Below are positions 32,309 to 43,205 of a stretch of DNA of 64,000 nt, in pieces (within the stretch, counting starts at the first letter, position 1; every line of letters begins with the position of its first letter). The DNA is from Pollenia angustigena (taxonomy: Eukaryota > Arthropoda > Insecta > Diptera > Polleniidae). The position numbers and the translations under genes were made by a program. Where the stretch lies: the NCBI GenBank assembly GCA_930367215.1, contig OV884060.1, positions 176,525,253-176,589,252 of the forward strand, written 5' to 3'. The notes beneath the pieces were generated by a model that ran no database searches, was not told the DNA's origin, and saw nothing but the letters and a program-made list of their open reading frames with translations.

Positions 32309-32328
32309 TAAAAAATCACCCGATATAT

Positions 32329-32484
32329 TGAAAAAAATAATATGCTAATAAATTAATTAAAGTATTTCTTCTTAGTGCTTTAAAGATATACAAATTTATT
32401 TATTGTTTTTTATTTATTAATCACTCAAGCACTTGAACGAGTGTGCAGCTAAATCAAGCCCTAGAATAATATTGCGAAAACCAA
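32329..32484. other. Short A+T-rich spacer
   Basis: Nothing recognised. Confidence 0.4.
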
Positions 32485-32838
32485 CCCTGCAAATAATATT
32501 GGACTACCTGATCCATTTTGAAAAAATTGACTATTCCATGGACTGGTCCGATGTAATGTAAGCATGGACCATGTCATTGTTAAAAAGTGTTTGTAGTCAG
32601 ACGACATGTCTTCGTTTTTTAACGACTTCAAAACTAATCCTCTTAAGTATACCATGGAGTAGTTTTAAAACTACTCCTTAGAAGTCCAAACGTGGGTTAT
32701 ATGGTCCTGCCCTAGGACATCGTAATGTTAAATATACCATGTTTTATCCATACGTTTGGGTTACTTTTGGACTGGTCCTGGTCCCTTGTTGGCTACTCTT
32801 TACACACGTGTTTGGACTGGTCCTATTATTTGCATGGG
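32485..32838. mobile_element. MITE of the CCCTGCAAATAAT family, copy 2
   Basis: Starts CCCTGCAAATAATATTGG and ends CTATTATTTGCATGGG, inverted ends of about 13 bases. The inside holds several GGACTGGTCC-like palindromes and CATGGACCATG. The total is about 354 bp. No coding sequence. Confidence 0.8.
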
Positions 32839-32839
32839 T

Positions 32840-33260
32840 TAAAAAAGTCGGCGATAAGCATTCATCTATAAGCGCACCAAACTCAAAATCTTTGACGCTT
32901 GTGTAAACTCCGTTGTTTTGTACGGGTGCGAAACATAGCACACTGCTACTAGGAAAATTACTGCTCTCCGTAGATTTATTTTGCCACATTGTGGACAAGA
33001 AAAGACCCGCTACCAATAAAAGCCGAAATTCGTCGACGTAAATAGAATTAGATAAGGCATACGTTGAGGAAGCGCTTGACGGGAAACCACAAGGTAGGCG
33101 AAGAAAGGGAAGACCTGCTTATATATGTAGGAGACTGTTTGAATCTGAGGGACTAGCAGCAGGGCGTACATGAAATAAAGACATTTGGACAAACCAAATT
33201 TTACCTTGTTTGTTGAGCCCTTTAACTCCACCTACGGTACTACGGTTATCAAATAATAAT
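32840..33260 (+). pseudogene. RTE-like LINE 3' end, relic
   Basis: Reading frames in pieces give TKLKIFDACVNSVVLYGCET, TRKITALRRF, then IRHTLRKRLTG and KKGRPAYICRRLFESEG. These are the RTE-type motifs after RT (SVLLYGCETW, IGHTLRK, KRKRGRPK.TWRR). Several stops and shifts. The 3' end is an AATAATAATAATTT tail. Confidence 0.7.
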
Positions 33261-33360
33261 AATTTATTAATCAGCTTGCCCTCTCGACTTAATCATCTAA
33301 AATGTAATGCGAACGGCTTTAATTTATCTTATCAACAATTTGTTTAAACGTGTTCAAAAA

Positions 33361-33486
33361 CCCAAGTTTGAACAAAGTATGAGGCGATCGGGGTACTTAA
33401 AGGCGGGTCCAGGACCAATATTTAAAGGTGTTACAAACATCTGCAAAAACGCATAGTGCTCTCTCTAATATTGTAGTGTGGGTATA
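33361..33486 (+). mobile_element. Mini-me-like family A, 3' fragment
   Basis: AGGACCAATATTTAAAGGTG and the terminal TAATATTGTAGTGTGGGTAT. Confidence 0.65.
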
Positions 33487-33735
33487 ATAACACCATATTT
33501 GAAAAACGGTTACAGTACAAGTTTTCAAATTTGAAGGAAATAGTTTCGGTTATCTATACAAAAAAAAATTTAAAAATGTGAGCTGAACTGGAGAAGTGAG
33601 CGTGAACAGCCCATACCAGTTCAATAGGAATGTGTTAATATATGGCGAAGGATAACAGTAATACTCTCTCAATTGGGTACACGAGGTCTGTCTTAAACAA
33701 ATTTGTCTAATTTTATTTTAATGGGGATACCACAG
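33487..33735 (+). repeat. Single unit of the minisatellite seen at 54-55 kb
   Basis: It has a GAAAAACGGTTACAGTACAA word, GGAGAAGTGAGCGTGAAC, AGCCCATACC and CTAATTTTATTTTTAATGGG, in the order found in the units near 55400-55560. Confidence 0.5.
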
Positions 33736-34604
33736 CGCACTGGGTTTATTTAGTTTTACAAGAAATTTTGTGAATTTTTTTTAAAGTAAATTTAAAAAAG
33801 AATTAAGCGAAAATATTTAAAAAATGTTATGCACAAAATAACTTTCTTTTATTGCAATTTATTAAGAAGGTTTCTGTTCATACTACACATAAATGTTTTC
33901 AATTATTGAAACAATTTAAAAAAAAAGCTCTCTACCAGAAAACACTTTACAACCGCCGTTAAAGCAAAAGTACTTGAAATTACTTGAAATTTTAATTTAT
34001 AAGTTAGAAACTTAAAAATGTTTTCCTTTGACAGTTGTTTGTATCATTTCACAACTTTAGCAACTTTTTCGCAATTTCTTTGGCACAGTGTTTTCGCCTT
34101 TAGGGTATTTGCAAAACGTCTGGTTCATTGTTTCTTTTAGTTTAAGTTTACTCTTCGTATGTTTGTTTAATTTTTTATATTTTTGCCAATTTCTCTTCAT
34201 TTTTTTCTTATTGAAAACTACTTACGTATTCCCCCTTTAAATCTTTGTCAATATAAAAGAATTTATTTGTTAAGAAAATATTTTTGTGTATTTTGAAGAT
34301 TAAATGATGATTAAGTTAGAGATACTTTTGGGACATTTATTTGATTAAAACAAAAAACGTGTTACTTTTTTTTAGTTGCGAAAAAAAAACTTAAACGAAA
34401 ACAACCAGTAAGAAACACATTTATTTTAATAAGATTTTTCCGAAATTACAAACGAATTTAATAATTTTAAATTTTAACAAATTTGAGTTTGTAAAAGGTC
34501 TATATAAAGAAGAAGATGATAATTCGCTTGATTGAGAACTAAAAATTTGCTATTGATGTTAATATTTATGGAATTTGCTATTTCAAAATGGGTCTTCAAG
34601 TAGG
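33736..34604. other. A+T-rich stretch with no recognised feature
   Basis: No ORF, splice signal or shared repeat found. Confidence 0.4.
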
Positions 34605-35745
34605 GACTTTCGCACTTGGACAGTAGTTAATAGTGGCCATTATATTGAAGCTACATCAGTCGAATTACTTGCCAAATCACAGTGGAGAGATATAGCGTTC
34701 AACAGCACGTGAAAATGGGCCCTGAAGCAGTTAAAAACTAAGTCTAGTTTTAATAAAAAAATCATGATTAGCAATGAGGCCCGTATCTGGATGAATGGAG
34801 ACATACATACATACATAAGTGGCTATTCACAACCTGGGTAGGTCATTAGCCGAGTTAAGAATTGATCGCCATGCGCTTAGATTTTCTGCGCTTTTTCTCC
34901 AATTTCGGATATTCAGATCAGAAAGTTGTTGTTGAACCTGATCTTTCCAGCGGAGCGTATTCTTAGCCGGAGCATCTGCTTCCATTCGCACAACATGTCC
35001 TAGCCAGCGCAGTCTTTGTATCTCATGGTTCATACGATGCCGATAATCTCCGCTAACACAAACCGGTCCATATATTTTACGAAGAATTTTTCTCTCGAAA
35101 ACACCAAGTACATCTTCATCTGCCTGCGCAAGTACCCATGCCTCTGCGCTATACAAAAGCACTGGTAGTATAAGTGTCTTGTAGAGTGTTATTTTTGTGT
35201 TTTAGGAGAGGGCTTAAGATTTGATTTGCCCGCTCAGCCCAAAGTAGCATCTAATTGCTAGTATAATTCTTCTTCGAATTTCCAGACTGGATGAAAGGAT
35301 ACGTCAGTAATTAAAATTGTCAAATTTGGAACGATACCAATCCACATAAGTCCAAAAGCATTTTATGCATCTTAAAAAAGTCACTGTCTGTTGTTGATTT
35401 TGGGATGGCGATATCAGTAATAGAGCTATAGGTCGATGATTATCAACTTCTTTTGGTCTGAATTGGATGATATGGACACGAATAACATTTAGTTATTACA
35501 ACAGGTCGGCACTACGTACCACACAGCTCACGTCACGTTGGATATACTGCACGAGCGATTCGAGGTTTAAATTGATATGTACTGTCTACCAAGATCGTAT
35601 GATTTGACTCCAGCAGACTTCTTTTTGTGGGATTTTCTTTAGCAGAAGGTCTATGCGAATAAGCCGCAAGCCCCCGCGGCCCTTTAAACCAACAATAGAA
35701 TAGCTTCATTGTATGAAAGCTCACTGTAGAGAAGTAAGACTGTAA
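34605..35745 (+). pseudogene. DD41D mariner transposase relic 3, strongly decayed, split by a LINE
   Basis: Before the insertion the frame gives WALKQLKTKSSFNKKIMISN and EARIWMNG, matching WALEQLE...KKIIFSDEAHFWLNG of this family. After it, pieces match FWDGDI/WAGGIIG-like, LPRSYDLTPAD-like (nucleotides near 35590, PRS.DLT) and KPTIE-like parts, with many stops. It is older than the copies at 25.6 and 30.4 kb, as judged by the number of breaks. Confidence 0.65.
34800..35286 (-). mobile_element. RTE-like LINE, 5' truncated, with a 13-bp target duplication
   Basis: The minus strand encodes NRCYFGLSGQIKS, then LLYSAEAWVLAQADEDVLGV, FERKILRKIYGPVCV, and RLRWLGHVVRMEADAPAKN, typical LINE sequence downstream of RT. 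The region between the YGPVCV and RLRW parts is shortened. The 3' tail is (TATG)n, seen on the plus strand as ACATACATACATACATA. CTGGATGAATGGA before 34800 and CTGGATGAAAGGA at about 35287 are the target duplication within the mariner relic. Confidence 0.85.
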
Positions 35746-35802
35746 TGAGTTCTTCTCCTTTATTTAACGGTGGCATTTATTCGTTGTCTTTTCAGACATG
35801 TC

Positions 35803-37313
35803 CACAAGCAGAGAAAAAACTATTTTTAAAGAAAATTTTAAACATATGTTTAATATAACCTTATTATTGTTACCTTCAACCATATTATAGTTAAATAAGT
35901 CCTTCATCAAGAAGCTAGAACCATATTATGGTTGCCTTAAAACATTTAATGGTTAAATATGACAATCATTTGTTTTTAAATTAATAATAGTATTTTTCTT
36001 TTTTCCAAAAGCAACAAAAGAAAAACAACCACGATATTTTTTTATTTTATTTTATTTATTTATTTATGTGAGCTTCTACAACAAAACTTAAGTTTTAAAA
36101 ATAGCAGAAGTATACAATTAGTTAAGAATGATTACTAACAAGAATAATAATTTTAAAATAGCAAAAGTATAAAATTAATTAAAAATAATTACAGAAAAGA
36201 ATAATAATCGAGAAATGGCAGAAGTATACAATTAGTTATAAAAAAAAAATATAATAATAATTTAAATAATAAAAATAATATTTTTAATTGGATGTGGAGT
36301 CTAAATTGGTTTATATTGGTAATATTCGGAAAAAATAAGAGTTACGTTCGAGAATAATACTGAAAAATTTTCCTCTTAAAATCCAACGCGTTGCTTGCTG
36401 CCGTAATGTTTGATGGGAGAGTATTCCAGAGACGTATAGTGGGTATAAAGAACTGCCATTCTGATACTAGTGTTTGGTATCTCATGGGTATTATTGTTTT
36501 GTTCCTTTTAGATCGGGTGAAATTGAGACGACTGTACATTTCTTCCGGTTGATGTGTGTTGATTATTTTGTGGAGTAGTTGCAACGTTTTTATTTTCATA
36601 AGGTCATCGAGAGGAACCCCGCAGATTTGCCTAGAGTAGAAACTTATGTGCTGACGATTCCCATAGGATTTGAGGTCAAATACGTATCTTGTTATATTGT
36701 TAAATGTCACGTCATATGTTAACTTAGGAATCAAGTAAGTTTTCGCCAGAAGCAGTCGGATCCCAAATGGAGTACAAAATTGCGTTGGCCACAAGCTACG
36801 GAGCATTGAGAACGTTTTTCCACATGTAATTGAAATGTGATCTGACCAAGTTAACGTGTCATTGAACGGTATACCCAAGTTCTTCACTTTTCGGACGACT
36901 TCAACTTGTTGGTCGTCAATGTAGAGTCTCGGTGCTTCAAATTTGCGATATGACCTCTTATGAAGCAACATACATTTTGATTTTTTTGGGTTTAGGCTAA
37001 GACCATTGATGGCAGCCCATACCGCAACTCGTTCTAAGTCTGCATTAAGATTATCTTCAAATCCGTTTGATCTGCTACTTACATATAGATGCACGTCATC
37101 CGCATACATCCTAATACGACTGTGCATTAGCTATTATGACTTTTGAACATATTTTAGTTATTATAAACCTAACATTTTCGGAGGCAACCATAATACGGTT
37201 GTGGCTTCTTGATGGAGGACTTATTTAACAATAATATGGTTGTCAATAACAAAAATATGGTTAAATTAAACATAATATGTAACCAAATTGAAGCATGGTT
37301 TTTCTCTAGGTGT
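35803..37313. mobile_element. TIR element (ACAAGCAGAGAAAAAAC ends) holding a LINE
   Basis: The left TIR (35803 to about 35960) and the right TIR (about 37145 to 37313) are inverted over about 150 bases: GTTAAATAAGTCCTTCATCA pairs with its inverse near 37215, and CCATATTATGGTTGCC with GGCAACCATAATACGG. The repeated word AACCATATTATGGTT is itself palindromic. The MITE at 20037 is related. The inside is almost entirely the LINE at 36045. Confidence 0.85.
36045..37131 (-). mobile_element. CR1/L2-like LINE, 5' truncated, with (AAAT)n tail
   Basis: The open frame 37127-36342 (261 codons) covers the last RT part: RIRMYADDVHLYVSSRS with an intact YADD, NGLSLNPKKSKCMLLHKR, NLGIPFNDTLTWSDHI, CGKTFSMLRSL, CGVPLDDLMKIKTLQLLH and VSEWQFFIPTIRLWNTLP, ending KIFQYYSRT and a stop. 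The 3' UTR of about 290 bases ends in an AAAT-type run (ATTTATTTATTTATG on the plus strand). The frame is uninterrupted, so this is a young, though truncated, copy. The endonuclease and the first RT motifs are missing. Confidence 0.9.
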
Positions 37314-37689
37314 ATCCTACACGTTTTTTTTAGGCGATCGGGTTAGAGAAGAAAGAGGGGTTGCCAAACAGACACGAAACGTGTTTTCATATTTGTTAAT
37401 ATGAGTTTTCATGTTTTTCAATATGTATATATTTAAGGGTGTTCAGTCGATTAATTCTTGTTCGATTAATCGAACAATTTTCGACGATTAATTTTTCGAA
37501 TAATTTAAAATTACTAATTTCGATTAAAGGATTAATCGAAGAATTTATACCAATTAATCGAATAATAATAATTTATAGTATTTCTGTTAAATGTATAATT
37601 TTTTTAAAGTTTTAAGTCGAATTTAGTGAGTTATTAAGCTAATGTTTTTACTACCTCTTTTCAACACAATTTGATAATTCATTTAACAC

Positions 37690-39435
37690 GACTCTGCAGT
37701 AGAAGGCTATCTAAACAGCCTAGATGCCTGTAAGGCATATGCAATGCTCTATAACCCACGAATCTCCACTAAGACTGGAAAACCGTACCTGGGCCAAAAA
37801 CACAAATGAAAAAATAAATGCCTTTGCAAGCCACTTGGAGAAAGTTTTCACGCCCCATGATGCTGATACTTGTTCCTGTCGTCCAATTATTCCTGATACA
37901 GTTAACGATCCAATAAAATTTAAATTAACCCAAGTAAAATCAGCAAAAGAAAACATCAACATTCAAAAATCTCCCGGTCCAACCGCATCACAGGCTCAAT
38001 AATAAGAAACTTACCTACGTCTGCTTCAAGAATCTTGCTGCTCATCTTTGATGCGATATTACGAGTTGGCTACTTCCCATCCTCTTGGAAGACCTCTAAA
38101 ATTGTTATGATTCCTAAGCCAGGAAAAGACGGTAGTCAAATTACGTCGTACAGACCAATCAGCCTACTATCAATATTATCAAAGCTATTCGCAGAAATAT
38201 TCCTTTTAAGTATAACTCCCTATCTTAATGAACACGCAATCATTCCGGATCATCAGCTCGGATTCCGCGCTAGGCATGGTACAATCGAACAAGTGCATAG
38301 AATTGTTACCCAAATTAGATCAGTGTTTGAGAGAAAGGAATATTGCTCAGCACTGTTTATAGACATTTCCCAAGCATTCGACAAAGTTTGGCATGATGGG
38401 CTGATCATTAAAATAACACGAATGCTTCCTCAAAACACTAACAAACTCCTTGAGAGCTATTTAACTGGCAGAACACTCATGGTTAGATCAAAAAACCAAT
38501 ACTCCCCCACCAAGAAAATATCTGCTGGTGTCCCTCAAGGCAGCATATTAGGGCCGTTACTATATATAATATATACAGCTGATATGCCAACAAGCCCGAG
38601 CACACATAATTCTACGTTTGCTGACGACACAGCATTTATTAGTGCTAATTAGGACCCAAAAGTAGCATCGCAGCATTTGCTCTCCCACATCAATGAGCTA
38701 GAAGCCTGGCTAGGAAAATGGAAAATAAAGATTAACCCGGCTAAATGTGCTCACTTAACTTTCACGCTCAGATGACAAACGTGCCCAGCTGTAAAAATAA
38801 ATAACATCACTGTTCCGGTAGAAGGCCATGTTAAATACTTGGGAATTCATTTAGATAGACGCCTGACCTGGTCTCTTCATATTAAAGCGAAAATAACGGC
38901 TATGAAACTTAAATCAGCTCAACTACATTGGCTAATCGGTCGAAACTCAAACTTATCCTTAGTCAACAAAGTTCTCTTATACAAGTCTATCATTAAACCA
39001 ATATGGACATATGGCATCCAATTATGGGGTACTGCATGCGCATCAAACATCCAGAAGCTACAAAGAAGACAGTCTAGGATATTACGGAAAATTGTCTGCG
39101 CCCCATGGTATATACGCAATGACATTATCCACAGAGATCTTTACATCGCTACCATCCAGGAAGAAATTAAAAAGTATTCAGTCAAATGCATAGATAAACT
39201 AATGGTCCATCCTAACTACCTCGCTCGGGATCTAATAAAGTTCGAAGGTTACCGGATGCTGAAAAGATCCGACACTTTGAGCCTAGCAGGCTTTTTTGAC
39301 ACTTGAATGCAATTAATTAGCGGTTACATTGGTTACGGCTAACAAATACAAATAATAATTAGGATTAAGGTTTGAATACATATTGTAATTTTAGACAAGA
39401 AAGATTCAATAAAAAAACAAAAAAAAAATTTAACA
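37690..39435 (+). mobile_element. Jockey-clade LINE, 5' truncated, nearly complete RT
   Basis: RT is read in three pieces. Piece 1 (37724-38002) has NEKINAFASHLEKVFTPHD and KSPGPT. Piece 2 (38035-38652) has WKTSKIVMIPKPGKD, YRPISLLSILSKLFAEI, PDHQLGFRARHGTIEQVHRI, ALFIDISQAFDKVWHDGL, VPQGSILGPLLYIIYTADMP and FADDTAFIS. Piece 3 (38839-39306) has YLGIHLDRRLTWSLHI, then KPIWTYGIQLWGTA and the end LSLAGFFDT with a stop. These are Jockey motifs, with FADD in the catalytic box. A stop after TASQAQ, a TAG after ISAN and a TGA near 38774 break the frame. The 3' UTR of about 100 bases ends AATAAAAAAACAAAAAAAAA. The endonuclease is absent. Confidence 0.9.
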
Positions 39436-39492
39436 AAAGAAAAAATGACAAAATAACCTACATATATTAACTAAAAGATTTATATTAATTTA

Positions 39493-39685
39493 CAGGTATG
39501 TTCTAGAAATCGAAATGAAGTTCAATTGCTATTTAAACATGACCGTAGCTTCTCTTGCAGAAATAATAGATACTTTAAGAATGAAGTAGATAAAATGGAA
39601 TATTTTTATGAACTTTCATTACAGGGTCTTTTTAAAATTTGCTCAATTTTATATCCACTTCATTACCATTTCTAGAACACGCCCG
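39493..39685. mobile_element. 193-bp MITE with TA duplication
   Basis: Ends CAGGTATGTTCTAGAAAT and, inverted, CGGGCGTGTTCTAGAAAT, with TA on both sides. Next to the ends, CGAAATGAAG and GTAATGAAGTGG are also similar. It is a short relative of the element at 17005-19230, and the TA suggests a Tc1/mariner-type origin. Confidence 0.8.
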
Positions 39686-40235
39686 TATTTTTTAACAAAA
39701 TAGTTCATGGATTTCTCTCCTTAGCATGTGTTTGGTTTAAAAATATGGTACGGAGGATAAATCTTATAATGCTTAATCTAACAGGTACTCAAAAGTGTAT
39801 TAACGTAAATATTTTTCAACAACTTCACCAATTTACCACTTACACATTGACTATAACATAGTACTCGAAGAAAATGCTCCACCAACAAAATCAATCTATT
39901 TGCAGACACATAGCAGAGGATGGAATGTCCTTGAAAAGTTTCAAAAAATCCAAAGTTATATTGACTTTTTTAAAATCTAAGTGCCCCAAAGTGTAGCAAC
40001 AATTTTAAGGTACATTGACAGGTTTTATTTAAAATAGATTTATTTACTCAACTACTCCAAATTATCCAAAATTATCGAAAAAATCTCGTAATTTAAAACA
40101 TTTCTGGATTTAGAATTATTCAATTAATCGATTAATTTTAAAATTTTATTTGTATAATCGAATAAGTTACAAATGACAAATATCGATTAATCGCTTATTC
40201 GAACAAAAATAAAACCCGATTAAATGAACACCTTA
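39686..40235. other. Right part of the hAT-like element, no coding sequence
   Basis: A+T-rich, leading into the ATTAATCGATTAATTTT runs of the right end. Nothing else recognised. Confidence 0.4.
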
Positions 40236-40238
40236 ATA

Positions 40239-40324
40239 TATATCGTCTGTTGATTATTTAATTGTCGTATGTCGTATGTAATTTGTATCCACATACGACA
40301 ATTAAATAATCAACCGACGATATG
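40239..40324. repeat. Palindrome with ~34-bp arms and an 18-base loop
   Basis: GTTGATTATTTAATTGTCGT at left pairs with ACGACAATTAAATAATCAAC at right with one mismatch in the core. It lies immediately outside the hAT-like end at 40236. Confidence 0.9.
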
Positions 40325-41433
40325 TATATTAGACTCTTAGACATGAAAACAGACATGTTTGCAAAGACATCGTGAAAATACAAAAGGTTTTTGGTGGCAT
40401 GTTCAAAAGAGTATAAATAAAACAGACATGTCGGAAAAGACATCGCACAAATGACGCCTTTCTTTTCAAATAAAGTTAAAATATTAAAATAATTTTTGTG
40501 TATGAATTATTATTGTATGAACAATCACAACAAAATTCATCTACATACATGTCACACTCAAGTGCAGAGTCCAAAAATTTTAAAATGTCTTTCTTTCTCT
40601 GTTGACAGAACAATTCGTTTGGTGGGGTTTTTTTTTTACATAAAGTAAAATAGTAAAAATATTTTTAAAATACTTCAAAAAAAGAACCACAAAAAGAACA
40701 AACCTATCAAAATGTTATTATTGTTCATGAGAACAATAGTGCTCTTGTCATGTTTGTATGTGGAATATGCATACAAACTTATATCTAAATTAGTTATAAA
40801 TTTATTACATTTATTACATTTATATTAAAGTATTGCTACTGTATATGTTAGTGAAAGTGCTTATATAAGTTTATTTTGGTGTTGGAAGAAATTTATTTTA
40901 TTATATACATTTCCTTATTGTTGGAAGAGGTCTGTTATTTTAGTTAAAGCATTTTTAAAGAAATGTCGAGTGTTTTTTTTCAGCTGCATGAGAACTATCT
41001 ATATCGATAACTATGGTTGGACAGCTGAGAATGTCAAACTGTGCTGACATTTCTGCTTATTAAGGTTTGGCAAGTCATTACGAATCGTTTAACGCTAGAA
41101 CAATCAAAGAAAAATCTGTACAATTTTGTTCAATTAAGCCATTAATCAAAAATTAAAACAGTTTTAGTTAAAAATTTAATCAAGTGAATTAAACGTTTGC
41201 TTATTTATTATATCAATAACATTGCTGCAGAAAATGTTGTTAATATCAAATCAATAAAACAAAATATAAAACGAAATATTTAATTGATACTATAATTTGT
41301 TTACTGCTGCAAATTTAATTAATTTTTTTATTGAAATCAAGTTTTTTTTCGGTGAACGCTTCCAAATTGTGAAAATTTACTAAAAAAAAAATCTGTTTGT
41401 CCATTTTACAAAGCTCATTTCTGGTTAAATCTG
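40325..41433. other. No gene; a few short repeats
   Basis: AACAGACATGT and AAAGACATCG recur at 40340 and 40422. The stretch 41157-41345 resembles 46076-46180 (GAATTAAACGTTT, then TTGTTTACTGCTGCAAATTT). Nothing else recognised. Confidence 0.4.
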
Positions 41434-42554
41434 TGGTCACAACCCATAACAGCCTAACTCGAGTTAGGACACAATTGAGTTATTAGTACCATCGTATTCA
41501 GCGTGTCTAAATCAATTTGCTATAAATTTTTTATTTTTTTGTCTGTTATAGGAAGGAAACTTAAAAAACCTAAAAGCTGAAATTATTTTTCTAAATGACT
41601 GTTTTGGCATAACCGCCTAAGTTGCCTAAATCGACTTTATGAATTATTTTATAGGAACAACAACCTAACTTAACATGACATATCGAATCTGAAAAATTTT
41701 GGCATAGAATAATAATTTATGTCAATTTAGGCGCACTGAAAGTTTTTTATTTTATCTGGAATAATAGCTTATCTCAACTTTAACTTTTTGACTTTCTTTC
41801 GTTCAACAATTCATAAGAGCGTAAGTGTCTTTTTCGTTAATATCTTTTGACTACGAGAAGAAACAACTATTTTTTTTTAACAACTGAAGCACAGCCGCGA
41901 AAAACGTTGTAAAAGCAACTTTTTGCAAAAACCGCGTTTTTACAGATAACCGTTAACATTACTCTCGTACGCTGTTAAAACCTCAAATCACCCAAAATTA
42001 TGCACCTTAAAGCCTTTAAAAAGAACATACAAAGAGTCAGCTAGTGGAAGAACGTTGTAAGTTACTTAGAAATGATACAAAGTAAATGGTTTTAAAGGTG
42101 GAATAACGTTTTAAAAGTCACCAGTCATGATGCTTTGCGTAGTGGAAGAACTTTTTAAATGACATCGTGATTGTGGATTTGAAACGTTTTTCCACTAAAA
42201 AAAAGTTATAAACTGTAAATTTGCATGTAATTTATAGTTTAAATTTTTTGATATTTTACATAAAAATGTTCATTATCATTATTTTTAATAATCTAAAAAA
42301 AAAAAAATAAAAAATTTATAATCTTGCCTGTTAAAAACGTTTTTTTGCTCTCCTGAAAAAAAATTATTTTGTAACTTAAAACGTTATTCGCGGCTGGGCT
42401 TCAACTAAGTAAACAAATTCATTTCTATGGAATCTATAGCAAAGTTTTCCAAAAAAAAGACGTCTCCTGATTTTCAGTGAAGATTCCAAACTTTAAACTG
42501 CTGTACTGAAAATATTGAACAACAGACTCAGGCTGTTATGACTTGTGAGCACAG
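41434..42554. mobile_element. 1.1-kb foldback element
   Basis: TCTGTGGTCACAACCCATAA with CAGCCT at left mirrors CAGGCTGTTATGACTTGTGA with GCACAGA at right. Further in, GCACAGCCGCGAAAAACGTT (about 41891) mirrors AACGTTATTCGCGGCTGGGC (about 42382). In the middle, GTGGAAGAACGTTGTAAG, GTGGAATAACGTTTTAAAAG and GTGGAAGAACTTTTTAAA are a loose direct repeat every about 60 bases. No coding sequence. Confidence 0.7.
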
Positions 42555-42837
42555 AAATGGCAACGTCAACAGGCAAATTTTCCATACTTTAAGCTAAGAC
42601 AGTTCTCAAGCCTTTAACCAATCACCATTATATTCATTCAAATTGAGCGTTTGGTGCGCTAAACACGCCCTTTCTAAACAAGCAAGGACCTGTCATTACG
42701 ATGAATTGAGAGCGCCATCGAGCCATGCTGACTGAATATGTTTTTTTTTTTTTAAAGAACACATAAAAAGGCAAAAAGCAGAATAAAGGCAACATTTATG
42801 ACAGAAAAAACCCCATTAGGCGAATTTAAAGTATTAT

Positions 42838-43040
42838 CCGGCCGGGGTTCGAGCCCCAGCCACGTCAAGAATGAAAGATTATCAATAACAATTTTAATTA
42901 ATTTTCATGTTGTAAAATTCCTTTCTTCATAAAAATAATTTAATGAAAAAATTAAATTTCATGAACTTAAGCCTAATTAAAAATATTAAAAATTTGGATT
43001 AAAAACCATAAATAGTTCAAAAAAATAACCGCAATACTAA
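42838..43040 (+). mobile_element. tRNA-derived SINE-like element, copy 3 (5' truncated)
   Basis: It begins at CCGGCCGGGGTTCGAGCCCC, that is, just before the B box, and continues to the shared end AACCGCAATACTAA. The A box is missing. Truncation within the tRNA-like part is typical of incomplete reverse transcription. Confidence 0.75.
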
Positions 43041-43205
43041 TTATTGTTAAAGCTAAGGCACGAGCTCTATGTGTACATTTGTCCTTCAAGTTGTGCTGAA
43101 AAAGGTCAACAGAAAGAAAAAGACAAAATGAAAAAACAAAAAATGTACTTGGACTTCAAGAAAAATTCTTGACAAAAGTACGAAAAAACAGAAGTAAGGA
43201 AAAAA

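Larger units (their letters stand above)
30341..32328 (-). mobile_element. DD41D (rosa-like) mariner copy 2 with a LINE inside
   Basis: The left end AATGGGTGATTTTTAAAG and the right end AAAAAATCACCCGATA are inverted (GGGTGATTTTT), and TA stands outside both. The transposase relic is on the minus strand. At about 31196-32308 a CR1-like LINE piece on the plus strand separates the transposase 5' side from the right TIR. Confidence 0.8.
37434..40236. mobile_element. hAT-like TIR element holding a Jockey-type LINE and a MITE
   Basis: The left end AAGGGTGTTCAGTCGATTAA and the right end, inverted, AAGGTGTTCATTTAATCGGG, both lead into runs of ATTAATCGATTAAT-like sequence. Both flanks are TATATAT-type, so the target duplication cannot be read. 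No hAT transposase remains. The LINE at 37690 and the MITE at 39493 account for most of the length. Confidence 0.6.
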
